Shown here: piece by piece, positions 7,552 to 14,522 of the stretch
Layout: the number at the start of each line of letters is the position of its first letter
How positions within the stretch are numbered: position 1 is the stretch's first letter
Assembly (NCBI RefSeq): GCF_000308375.1
Contig: NZ_BAFQ01000284.1
Location: 1 to 33,453, forward strand
Reading direction: 5' to 3'
DNA length: 33,453 nucleotides
DNA from: Nocardia aobensis NBRC 100429
Lineage (GTDB): Bacteria; Actinomycetota; Actinomycetes; Mycobacteriales; Mycobacteriaceae
Made by a program: the position numbers and the translations under genes
Notes under the pieces: generated by a model
What the model saw: only the letters and a program-made list of their open reading frames with translations
Told to the model about the DNA's origin: nothing
Database searches by the model: none

Positions 7552-8265
7552 ATGTCGCTGCGGACGGGGACCGGGGCGCACGCCCCGATGGCTTTCCACG
7601 GTGTAGAGATCATCGCGCGCGGCATCACGGCTCGCGGAGGACGGGGATGCGCGTTCGCGGGAGTGTCGGTGGATGTCGCGGCCGGTCAGCTGGGTGTGGT
7701 GGCCGGGCCCTCGGGATCCGGGCGCACCTCGCTGCTGCTGGCGCTGGCCGGACGGATGCGGTTGGTGGCGGGCAGTGTCGCGGTGGGCGGTTATCGCCTG
7801 CCCGGCGACGGCGCGCGGGTGCGGGAACTCGTCGCGGTGGCGCGGGCGGAGCCGGCGGTCGGCCTCGATGACGAACTGCGCGTGGGCGATATCGTCACCG
7901 AGCGGACGATGATCGGCGGCCCGCGCATCGGAAGGGCCGCCATCCGCGACGCGCTGACCATGCTCGATGTCGACGCGCCCACGACGGCGGCGGTGGCCGA
8001 ACTGCCGCCGCGCGAGCGGACCTTGCTCGCGGTGGCATTGGCGGCCGCCGAACAGCCGGCCGCGATCGCCGTCGACGATGTCGAACGCGGCTGCGGCGAG
8101 ACGGATGCCGAACGGCTGTGGGAGGCATTGCGCATGCTCACCGGACTGGGCTGCACCGTCATCGCGACGACGACGATTCCGCCGCCGTCTCTCGACGATT
8201 CCGTCGCGGTGGTCGACCTGCCGCACCCGACCGAGCGAGATCAGATCCCCCTTCCGGAGGAGTGA
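7552..8265 (+). CDS. ABC-type ATPase-like protein with degenerate motifs
   Basis: A 237-residue nucleotide-binding-domain protein, probably the partner of the YhgE membrane protein that starts 3 bases after its stop. The Walker A region reads GPSGSGRTS (residues 52-60), with arginine in place of the usual lysine. The LSGGQ signature is absent; its place is taken by ELPPRERTLLAVALA. Walker B reads AIAVDDVE, with Asp where the catalytic Glu is expected. The D-loop and H-loop are not clear, and IATTTIP stands where the H-loop would be. It is shorter than many ABC ATPases. I recall the Walker A arginine in other actinobacterial YhgE-associated proteins, so this may be a family trait rather than decay. 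ATPase activity is doubtful. Start ATG 7552 lacks a strong RBS and may rely on coupling to the upstream 54-residue gene. Confidence 0.85.
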   Translation: MSLRTGTGAHAPMAFHGVEIIARGITARGGRGCAFAGVSVDVAAGQLGVVAGPSGSGRTSLLLALAGRMRLVAGSVAVGGYRLPGDGARVRELVAVARAEPAVGLDDELRVGDIVTERTMIGGPRIGRAAIRDALTMLDVDAPTTAAVAELPPRERTLLAVALAAAEQPAAIAVDDVERGCGETDAERLWEALRMLTGLGCTVIATTTIPPPSLDDSVAVVDLPHPTERDQIPLPEE

Positions 8266-8268
8266 GCG

Positions 8269-9993
8269 ATGACCGCGGTTCGCCTGGCCCTGTTGGAATT
8301 TCTCCGCTTCCGGGCACCGATGCGCCGACTGGTCCCGGTCGGGCTGGCGATGATTCCGCTGCTGTACGGGTCGCTGTATCTGTGGTCGAACTGGGATCCC
8401 TACGGGCGCACCGACCGCATTCCGGTCGCCGTGGTCGACCAGGACCGGCCCGCGGTCGCCAACGGCCAGATGATCGACGCCGGAAAGCAATTCACTCAGC
8501 AGCTGCAGGCGTCGGGAGCCTTCGCCTGGAATTTCGTCGACGCCGACGAGGCGCTGGACGGTCTGCGGCACGGCCGCTACTACTTCACGATCACCGTGCC
8601 GCCGGACTTCAGCCACAAACTGGCCACCGCGCAGAACCCGATCCCCGAACGCGCCACCATGGGTATCACGCTCAACGACGCGAACAACTACATCGTGGGC
8701 ATCGTCGCGCAAACCGCGAAAACCGAACTGCAGAGCCAGATCGACACCGCCGCGCACGCCGCCTACGCCACCGCCATCTACGGCGATCTGTCCCAGGTGA
8801 AACAGCAATTGCAGATCGCCTCCGTCGGCGCGCACAAACTGCTCGACGGGACAGTGCTCGCGCAACAGGGCAGCGCCGCGCTCACCCAGGGCATCACCGC
8901 CGCCCAGGCCGGCGCCGGATCGATCACCGAGGGCGTCGGGCAACTCGCCGACGCCGGTACCCGCGCCGACCAGGCGATCACCGCGATCACGAATGCGGGT
9001 GTCGCCGCATTGCCCGCCGCGACGGGCACGGTCGCCAACGCCAGCTCGGCCGCCGCGCAGAGTCTGAGTCTGGTCCGCGACGCCACCGGCATCGTCAGCC
9101 GCACCGCCACCCAGGGCTCGACCGCACTGGACCAATTCGCCGCCGCCCACCCGGAATTCGCGCTCGATCCCCTGCTGGGCACCGCTCGCCGCAACGCGCA
9201 GACCCTCGCCCAGACCGCCACCGCCGCGAACACCACCGCCGACCAGGCTCAGACCTCCGCGCAGCAAGCCGCCCAGCAGGCGAGCGAATTACAGAGCAGC
9301 GCAGGGACGGTCGGCCAGGCCGTCGCCGGGGCCGCCGCACCTCTGCAGGCACTCACGGCGGCCTCGCGCACCATCGGCGGCGGGGCGGCGCAGATCGACG
9401 GCGGGCTCGGCGCGCTCGAGGCGGGCAGCAGGACGCTGCAGACGGGTGCGGATCAGCTCAATTCCGGCGCCGCCGACATCACCCGGGTGGTCGACGGCGC
9501 CGTCACCAAGATTCCCGACACCAGCCCCGAGCAGACCGCCAAGGCCGCCGACGTCCTCGGTTCACCCGTCGGCATCACCATGGACAACCTGCATCCCGCC
9601 GGTGTGTACGGGCGCGGTTTCGCACCGTTCTTCTTCGCGATCGCGCTGTGGGTGGTCGGCCTGCTCGCCTACCTGTTCATCCGCCCGCTCAACCTGCGCG
9701 CACTGGCCGGGCGCGTCGGCGCGCTCACGGTCGCCGCGGCCGGATGGCTGCCGGTCGCCGTCATCGCCGCGGCCGGTGGGCTGCTGCTCTACCTCGTCGT
9801 ACAACTGGGGCTCGGACTCGATCCGCTGCATCCGGTCTGGGTGGGCGGACTGCTGATCCTGGCTGCGGCGGCATTCGTGGCGATCGATCACTTCCTGCGC
9901 GTCGCGCTGGGCGCGATCGGTGAGGCATTGTCGTTGGCGGTCTGCGCGTCGGCATCTCCGGCGGGCTCACCGGCAATCTCGTCCGCGACCTGA
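8269..9993 (+). CDS. YhgE/Pip-family membrane protein, C-terminus frameshifted
   Basis: ATG 8269 follows GGAGG closely and sits 3 bases after the ATPase stop. The N-terminus is the typical YhgE/Pip domain, with a first helix at about residues 19-41 and the extracytoplasmic segment RIPVAVVDQDRPAV. A long Ala/Gln/Thr-rich region (about 170-440) follows, with repeated heptad-like ITAAQAG and TLAQTATAAN patterns, probably coiled coil. After that come the membrane helices from about residue 448. The reading is authentic through GEALSL (about residue 556). The last 18 residues (AVCASASPAGSPAISSAT) are aberrant, and the frame closes at 9993. The family's usual C-terminus is found in another frame immediately downstream. 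Family members act in an ABC-2-like membrane context; in phage systems Pip is the receptor. This copy is probably impaired, or the sequence has an error here. Confidence 0.85.
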   Translation: MTAVRLALLEFLRFRAPMRRLVPVGLAMIPLLYGSLYLWSNWDPYGRTDRIPVAVVDQDRPAVANGQMIDAGKQFTQQLQASGAFAWNFVDADEALDGLRHGRYYFTITVPPDFSHKLATAQNPIPERATMGITLNDANNYIVGIVAQTAKTELQSQIDTAAHAAYATAIYGDLSQVKQQLQIASVGAHKLLDGTVLAQQGSAALTQGITAAQAGAGSITEGVGQLADAGTRADQAITAITNAGVAALPAATGTVANASSAAAQSLSLVRDATGIVSRTATQGSTALDQFAAAHPEFALDPLLGTARRNAQTLAQTATAANTTADQAQTSAQQAAQQASELQSSAGTVGQAVAGAAAPLQALTAASRTIGGGAAQIDGGLGALEAGSRTLQTGADQLNSGAADITRVVDGAVTKIPDTSPEQTAKAADVLGSPVGITMDNLHPAGVYGRGFAPFFFAIALWVVGLLAYLFIRPLNLRALAGRVGALTVAAAGWLPVAVIAAAGGLLLYLVVQLGLGLDPLHPVWVGGLLILAAAAFVAIDHFLRVALGAIGEALSLAVCASASPAGSPAISSAT

Positions 9994-10100
9994 TCGTGCT
10001 GGCCGGATTCCTCGTCCTCTTCCTGGGTGCGACCACACTCGTCGTCCGCAGACAACGAGTGTGGTCGGTGAACCGGCTGCACCCGCAGATCGAGGCCTGA
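9936..10100 (+). pseudogene. Detached C-terminal end of the YhgE/Pip protein in a shifted frame
   Basis: In the frame ending at TGA 10098-10100 the sequence reads GGLRVGISGGLTGNLVRDLI and on to VWSVNRLHPQIEA. This is the normal final membrane helix and tail of YhgE/Pip proteins. It begins exactly where the upstream frame loses sense (9934-9940). Between GEALSL and GGLRV the family usually has a further 35-45 residues, including a stretch like GGxYPV...HPxLPMTY, and this is absent. The simplest reading is an internal deletion whose length is not a multiple of three. No start codon or RBS is present for independent expression. Confidence 0.8.
10031..10066. terminator. 12-bp perfect inverted repeat near the convergent gene ends
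   Basis: GACCACACTCGT (10031-10042) pairs perfectly with ACGAGTGTGGTC (10055-10066) across a 12-base loop. It lies inside the detached YhgE tail, 35 bases before the abutting stop codons of the convergent YhgE and MFS genes. With no intergenic space available it may serve as the terminator in one or both directions. There is no T-tract. Confidence 0.5.
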
Positions 10101-12410
10101 TCAGCGGCAGCCCACGGCTGCCGACTCGTCGTAGCCGAGTTCCACATCGTGGGTGATCCGGCCCGCGCCGACCGTGACGGTGCTGCTCACCGAGGGATAT
10201 CCACGCGCTACCACCGTGTAGTGACCGGCCGGCAGGTCCGAGACCACATAGCGGCCGTTGCCGTCGGTGCGGGCGGTGGAGATCCGGTCGCCGCTCGCGT
10301 CCAGGACGGTCACCTCCGCGTTGGCGACCGCCTTGCCGTGCGCCTCCACGGCTCCGGCCAGGGTTGCCATCGGTTCCAGGTCGACGTCGTGGTGCAGCAG
10401 TCCGCTGTCGGGGATGGTGAGGGTGACAGCGGTGGGACGCATCCGGTCGGCGACCACGACGAGGGTGTGGGTGCCCGACGCGACACCACCGCAGCGGAAG
10501 CCGCCGTCGCCGCCGGTGACCGCCGCCCCGATCACCTCCCCGCGCGGATCGGTCAGGGTAACCGTCGCCCCCGCAACGGGTTTCCCGTCGCCGGCGCGGC
10601 GGACGGTGCCGGTGAGCTCGCCGGAACTCGGCAGCGTCAGATCCACCGTCTGGGCCACCGCGCCGACGACGACGGTGACGGCGACCGGGCGATGCGCGGC
10701 GGCGGAAGCGATCAGCACATAACTGCCGGGCGCCGGGGCGGGGAGGCGGTAGCTACCGTCGGATCCACCCGTGGCGCGCGAAACCTGGTGTCCGCGTTGG
10801 TCGATCAACGTCAACGCCACGTCCGGCACCGGCCCGCCGTTCTCCCGCCGGATGCTGCCGCCGAGCGCCCGGTCGTCGCCCGCGATATCCACCGCCTGCG
10901 GCGCCGACACACCGGCGATTCCGGCGACCACCGCATTACCGTCGTGCGCGGCAACGAGTTCCGGCTCCGAGAGCTCCGGCTGCTCCGCACGGCCCGATTC
11001 CCCCGCGGCGGCCTGCGGCGCGTGCGCGCGCACCGACGGAATGATCAGGGCCGCCAGCGCGGCGAGCACGGACACACCGGCCAGGAACCAGAAGACCCGG
11101 GAATACCCGGAATCCGCGGGCAGACCGTGCGCGGTGGCGGCGCCCGAGGTCAGCAGCACCGCCGAGATCGCACTGCCGATCGCACCACCGACGGTGCGGA
11201 CGTTGGCGTTCATCCCGGTGGCCGCCCCGGTCTGGGCGGGCGGCACCGCCGCGACGATGATGGCCGGCATCGACGAGAAGGCCAGTCCGATACCGATACC
11301 CAGCAGCGCACCGGCCAGGTAGATCTCCCAGCCGTGGTCGTGTCCGACCGCGAGCATCACGAACGCCGGAACGGTGATGACGCTGCCGATCAGCACGATC
11401 GCCTTGGGCCCGATGCGCGCCGCCAGCGGCCCGATCGACAGGCCGATCACGAACATCGCCACCGACAGCGGCAACATGTACAGCCCGGATTGGGTGATGC
11501 TGGCGCTCAGCCCGTATCCCGCCACCGATTCGGGTGTCTGCAGCAGTTGCGGCAGGAAGGTCATCATCGCGTACATTCCGGCGCCGGTCAGCACGGCCAC
11601 CAGATTCGTCGTCCACACCGCCGGAATCCGCATCGTGCGCATATCGATCAGCGGGGTGGTCGATTTCAGCTCGACCACGATCCAGGCGGCCGCCGCCACC
11701 ACGGCCAGCGCGAACAAGCCCAGGGTCAGCGCCGAGCCCCAGCCCCACGACGGGCCCTTGCTCACCGCCAGCAGCAGCGCCACCAGCCAGGCCGACAGCA
11801 GAATCGCCGCGCCCCAATTGATATTGCCCGGACTGCGCACCGGCGACTCCGGCACGAATACGATCGCGGCCACCGCGGCGATCGCGGTGATGATCATCGG
11901 CACCCAGAACAACCAGTGGTAGTTCAGATGCTCGACGATCGGGCCCGCGAGCACCAGGCCCAGACCGGATCCGACGGCGATGAGCGAGGAGGCTATACCC
12001 ACCGCGCCGTGCAGCTTCTTCGCCGGGAATTCGTCGCGAATGATGCCGAACGCCAACGGAATCACGCCGCCGCCCAGGCCCTGGATCACCCGCGCCACGA
12101 TCATCACGCCGACCGATTCGGTCAGCGCCGCGATCAGTGAGCCGATCGTCAGCGCGACCAGGGTGACGACGAGCATGCGTTCCTTGCCGACCTTGTCGCC
12201 GATCCGCCCGAGAATCGGCGTCGCCACCGAGGCCGAGAGCAGATATCCGGTCATCAGCCAGGTCGCGGTGCTCTGTGTGGTGTGCAGGGCCGGAATCAGC
12301 AAGGCCAGCACCGGAACGACCATCGACTGCAGCAATGCGTACGCCGAGATGCCGAGCAGCAGCACCGCGAAGACGACGTTGTAGTGCGGGCGGGATTTGA
12401 CGCGCGCCAC
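10101..12410 (-). CDS. MFS (DHA2-type) exporter with C-terminal triple carboxypeptidase-regulatory-like tail
   Basis: Starts at GTG 12410 behind GGGGAGGA at good spacing; 769 residues. Residues 1-460 form a drug:H+ antiporter of the 14-helix DHA2 type. The family motif after helix 2 reads GRIGDKVGKERM, and the antiporter-type Gly/Pro-rich helix reads GSGLGLVLAGP. After RAHAPQ comes a 300-residue soluble tail. It has a linker followed by three transthyretin-like/CarboxypepD_reg repeats near 515-600, 600-685 and 690-765. These are recognised by GPVPDVALTLIDQRG, KPVAGATVTLTDPRG and KAVANAEVTVLDASG, each followed by G-Y-R/V-L/V-x-P and a hydrophobic strand. Such tails are uncommon on MFS proteins, whose C-termini normally face the cytoplasm. 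A paralogue with the same architecture is at 27728-30424. The substrate is unknown; drug or lipid export is likely. Confidence 0.93.
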   Translation of the reverse strand: MARVKSRPHYNVVFAVLLLGISAYALLQSMVVPVLALLIPALHTTQSTATWLMTGYLLSASVATPILGRIGDKVGKERMLVVTLVALTIGSLIAALTESVGVMIVARVIQGLGGGVIPLAFGIIRDEFPAKKLHGAVGIASSLIAVGSGLGLVLAGPIVEHLNYHWLFWVPMIITAIAAVAAIVFVPESPVRSPGNINWGAAILLSAWLVALLLAVSKGPSWGWGSALTLGLFALAVVAAAAWIVVELKSTTPLIDMRTMRIPAVWTTNLVAVLTGAGMYAMMTFLPQLLQTPESVAGYGLSASITQSGLYMLPLSVAMFVIGLSIGPLAARIGPKAIVLIGSVITVPAFVMLAVGHDHGWEIYLAGALLGIGIGLAFSSMPAIIVAAVPPAQTGAATGMNANVRTVGGAIGSAISAVLLTSGAATAHGLPADSGYSRVFWFLAGVSVLAALAALIIPSVRAHAPQAAAGESGRAEQPELSEPELVAAHDGNAVVAGIAGVSAPQAVDIAGDDRALGGSIRRENGGPVPDVALTLIDQRGHQVSRATGGSDGSYRLPAPAPGSYVLIASAAAHRPVAVTVVVGAVAQTVDLTLPSSGELTGTVRRAGDGKPVAGATVTLTDPRGEVIGAAVTGGDGGFRCGGVASGTHTLVVVADRMRPTAVTLTIPDSGLLHHDVDLEPMATLAGAVEAHGKAVANAEVTVLDASGDRISTARTDGNGRYVVSDLPAGHYTVVARGYPSVSSTVTVGAGRITHDVELGYDESAAVGCR

Positions 12411-12452
12411 GGGTGGTTCCTCCCCACGAGACGGAAGCGGAGTGAATCTCCG

Positions 12453-12466
12453 GTTAGAACCCTAAC
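12453..12466. promoter_or_regulatory. Inverted repeat GTTAG-AACC-CTAAC upstream of the MFS gene
   Basis: Perfect 5-bp arms with a 4-base spacer lie 43 bases upstream of the GTG of the MFS gene, where its promoter is expected. TetR-type repressors of exporters often bind short TTAGG-like dyads, so this is a candidate operator. Confidence 0.4.
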
Positions 12467-12534
12467 AGGGATGTGAGGCAGCCTCCGACCGGGCGAACGT
12501 GATCTCGACCTCAGCAATCGGTAACCAGGAGGTT

Positions 12535-12553
12535 GCCCGAAACCGCGTCGGGC
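12535..12553. repeat. Inverted repeat GCCCGA-N7-TCGGGC before the phosphotransferase-like gene
   Basis: Perfect 6-bp arms with a 7-base spacer, 58 bases before the proposed ATG at 12611. It may be an operator or a leader hairpin. It overlaps a TTG (12533) that I reject as a start because AGGAGG directly abuts it. Confidence 0.3.
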
Positions 12554-12610
12554 GATCCGCCGATCGATCACAATGAGAGCAAGGATGAGGGATTCGGCAG
12601 GAACTCGGGT

Positions 12611-13516
12611 ATGCGCATGACCGCACAGCTGGCTGGAAACGGGAATCTGTCGGTTCTGCGCGCCGCATGTTTGAGTGCCGGCATGGAAGCGGGGGGCGCC
12701 CAGGAAATGCGGTTCGGCGCGGGCACCGATTACCGGTTGCCCAGCGGGGTCGTGGTGCGCATCAGCCACCCGGATCATCGCCCCGAGGCGCGCCGGGAGA
12801 TCGAGGCCGCACACTGGCTCACCAGATCCGGCGTCGCCACCCTGCACACCCTGCCCAATGTGCGGCAACCGCTCGAGATTCAGGGCCGGACGGTGACCTT
12901 CTGGCAGGTTCCGCCGCTGTACCACCACGGCGCCGTGGACGATATGGCCGCGGCGCTGCTCCGATTGCACAGCTTGGCGCCGCCGACGACGTTCGCGCTC
13001 GGCCAGCTGCAGCCGTTTCGCGGAATCGCCGAAATGATCGGAACCACCGATCTGTTCACCGGCGAGGACCGCCGCTGGCTGCACGACCATCTCGCCGAAT
13101 TGCGCGGGCGGTGGGCGGATCTGCCGAACGGGATGCAGTGGTGCGTCATCCACGGCGAGGCATGGGGCCGCGATTTCGCCGCCACCGTCGACGACGACGT
13201 GCTGATGCTGAATCTGGAGAACCTGTCGATCGGCCCGCCGGAATGGGATCTGGTGCCGACCGCGATCGCCTACGCCTCACTGGGCTGGATCACCAGCGCG
13301 CAATACGCCCGGTTCTGCGATACCTACCATCGGGACGTCATGCGGTGGCCGGGGTTTTTCCTGCTGCGCGACATCCTCGAGTTCCGGATGACGATGGATG
13401 CCGTCCGCGCCGCCGGCGCGGATCCGGTGCACCGCGACCAGGCGCGGTGGCGGCTGGCCTGCATCCGCGGCGACGAAGGCCCGCGACAGTGGCCGGGCTG
13501 GCTGCCCTTGCACTGA
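12611..13516 (+). CDS. Aminoglycoside-phosphotransferase (APH)-fold protein with altered catalytic residues
   Basis: About 301 residues from ATG 12611, with AGGA 8 bases upstream; a further in-frame ATG follows at 12617. The fold is recognised from the N-lobe (FGAGTDYRLPSGVVVRISHP) and the C-lobe landmarks HGEAWGRDF and LNLENLSIGPPEWDLVPTA. In active APH-family kinases these read HGDxxxxN and a D-x-D/E metal-binding motif. Here the catalytic Asp is Glu (about E183), the metal-binding Asn is Asp (about D188), and the DFG-like Asp is Asn (about N201). The GPPEWDL signature is intact. This could be a pseudokinase or an enzyme with rearranged chemistry. It stands alone 148 bases before the mce operon in the same direction. 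A resistance role should not be assumed. Confidence 0.85.
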   Translation: MRMTAQLAGNGNLSVLRAACLSAGMEAGGAQEMRFGAGTDYRLPSGVVVRISHPDHRPEARREIEAAHWLTRSGVATLHTLPNVRQPLEIQGRTVTFWQVPPLYHHGAVDDMAAALLRLHSLAPPTTFALGQLQPFRGIAEMIGTTDLFTGEDRRWLHDHLAELRGRWADLPNGMQWCVIHGEAWGRDFAATVDDDVLMLNLENLSIGPPEWDLVPTAIAYASLGWITSAQYARFCDTYHRDVMRWPGFFLLRDILEFRMTMDAVRAAGADPVHRDQARWRLACIRGDEGPRQWPGWLPLH

Positions 13517-13590
13517 AACCGCCTGGACAGCACGCGATTTTCCCCTTCACCGACGGATCGCCGACTCGTGCCCACAGATCAGAGCACCCA

Positions 13591-13629
13591 TCTGGATTGG
13601 TGTCTGGAATGTGGTCCAGGTCATATGGT
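13591..13629 (+). promoter_or_regulatory. Candidate control region of the mce operon
   Basis: TCTGGA occurs twice (13591-13596 and 13603-13608). The second copy forms an inverted repeat CTGGA-N6-TCCAG with 13615-13619. A TATGGT at 13624-13629 fits an actinobacterial -10 box, but I see no clear -35. The ATG of yrbEA is 36 bases further on. Repeated half-sites just ahead of the -10 suggest repressor binding. The regulator is not encoded alongside. Confidence 0.4.
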
Positions 13630-13664
13630 ACGTTCTGCCGCATGGTTCGGCGGACGGAGGTTCG

Positions 13665-14522
13665 ATGTCGACCACTGATCTGGATGTACACCCCGGGGGA
13701 CGGGAACCCCGGGCGACGCAAGTGCTGCGCCGCAACTTCTCCGACACGGTGCTGTCGAGTCTCGCCACGCTCGGCAGAGCGCTGCAGATGGGCTCCCACG
13801 CGATCGGGGTAGGCCTCGGCGATGCGGTGCGGATGCGCTTTCAGACGCGCGAAACCCTCACCCAGGCATGGTTTCTGATCAAGGTCACCGCGATTCCCAG
13901 TGTGCTGATGGCGATTCCGTTCGGCGTCATCGTCTCCACCCAGGTCGGCAATATCGTGTCGCAACTCGGCGCGGATTCGATGATCGGCGCGGCAGGCGGG
14001 CTGGGGGTGATCAAACAGGGCGCGCCGATGGCGGCCGCGATGATGCTCGGCGGCGCCGGTTCGGCGGCGATCGCCTCCGATCTGGGCGCGCGGACCGTGC
14101 GCGAGGAGGTCGACGCCATGCGGGTCATGGGCATCGACCCGGTGCAGCGCCTGGTCGTGCCGCGTATCGCGGCGATGATGCTGGTCGCTCCCCTGCTCAA
14201 CATCCTGATCATCGCGGTCGGTATCGCCTCCGGATTCGCTGTCGCGGTCGCAGCGCTCGGGGTGACGCCGGGCAGTTACTGGCAGTCCTTCGGCGCCTTC
14301 ACCACCACCCTCGACATCTGGGTGTCTCTGATCAAGGCACTGATCTTCGGCTTCCTGGTGGTGATCATCGCCTGCCAGCGCGGGCTCGAAGCCGGGGGCG
14401 GCCCGCGCGGTGTGGCCGACGGTGTGAACGCGGCCGTGGTCATGTCGATCGCCGCGGTCACCGTGCTCAACACCGCGATCACGCAGGTCGTCACCATGTT
14501 CTTCCCGGTGAGGATGGCCTGA
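13665..14522 (+). CDS. yrbEA: YrbEA, MlaE-type permease subunit of an Mce lipid importer
   Basis: Integral membrane permease of 285 residues; ATG 13665 with ACGGAGG 4 bases upstream. It belongs to the MlaE/YrbE family: FLIKVTAIPSVLMAIPFGVIVS opens the membrane core, and GLGVIKQGAPMAAAMMLGGAGSAAIASDLGARTVREEVDAM with GIDPVQRLVVPR is the family-defining loop region. In Mce systems two YrbE proteins form the inner-membrane channel, contact the ATPase MceG/Mkl below and receive lipid from the Mce hexamer above. The first gene of the operon. It overlaps yrbEB by one base (TGATG), indicating translational coupling. Confidence 0.96.
   Translation: MSTTDLDVHPGGREPRATQVLRRNFSDTVLSSLATLGRALQMGSHAIGVGLGDAVRMRFQTRETLTQAWFLIKVTAIPSVLMAIPFGVIVSTQVGNIVSQLGADSMIGAAGGLGVIKQGAPMAAAMMLGGAGSAAIASDLGARTVREEVDAMRVMGIDPVQRLVVPRIAAMMLVAPLLNILIIAVGIASGFAVAVAALGVTPGSYWQSFGAFTTTLDIWVSLIKALIFGFLVVIIACQRGLEAGGGPRGVADGVNAAVVMSIAAVTVLNTAITQVVTMFFPVRMA

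Noticed and set aside
7309..9267. Minus-strand open frame of 652 codons opposite the ATPase and YhgE genes
   Set aside because: Gly/Arg/Asp-rich shadow frame spanning several real plus-strand genes.
9446..9856. Small plus-strand frames inside the YhgE gene as separate genes
   Set aside because: Ser/Pro/Arg-rich alternate frames without RBS; only the segment 9936-10100 shows family sequence.
10149..12140. Plus-strand open frame of 663 codons opposite the first MFS gene
   Set aside because: Arg/His/Gln-rich, no domain; the minus strand encodes a clear 14-helix transporter.
12533..12610. TTG 12533 as start of the APH-like gene
   Set aside because: AGGAGG directly abuts the TTG with no spacing, and the extra 26 residues are unlike the family; ATG 12611 has a usable RBS.
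12611..13516. Calling the APH-fold protein an antibiotic-resistance kinase
   Set aside because: The catalytic Asp, metal-binding Asn and DFG-like Asp are all substituted, so no resistance function can be supported.
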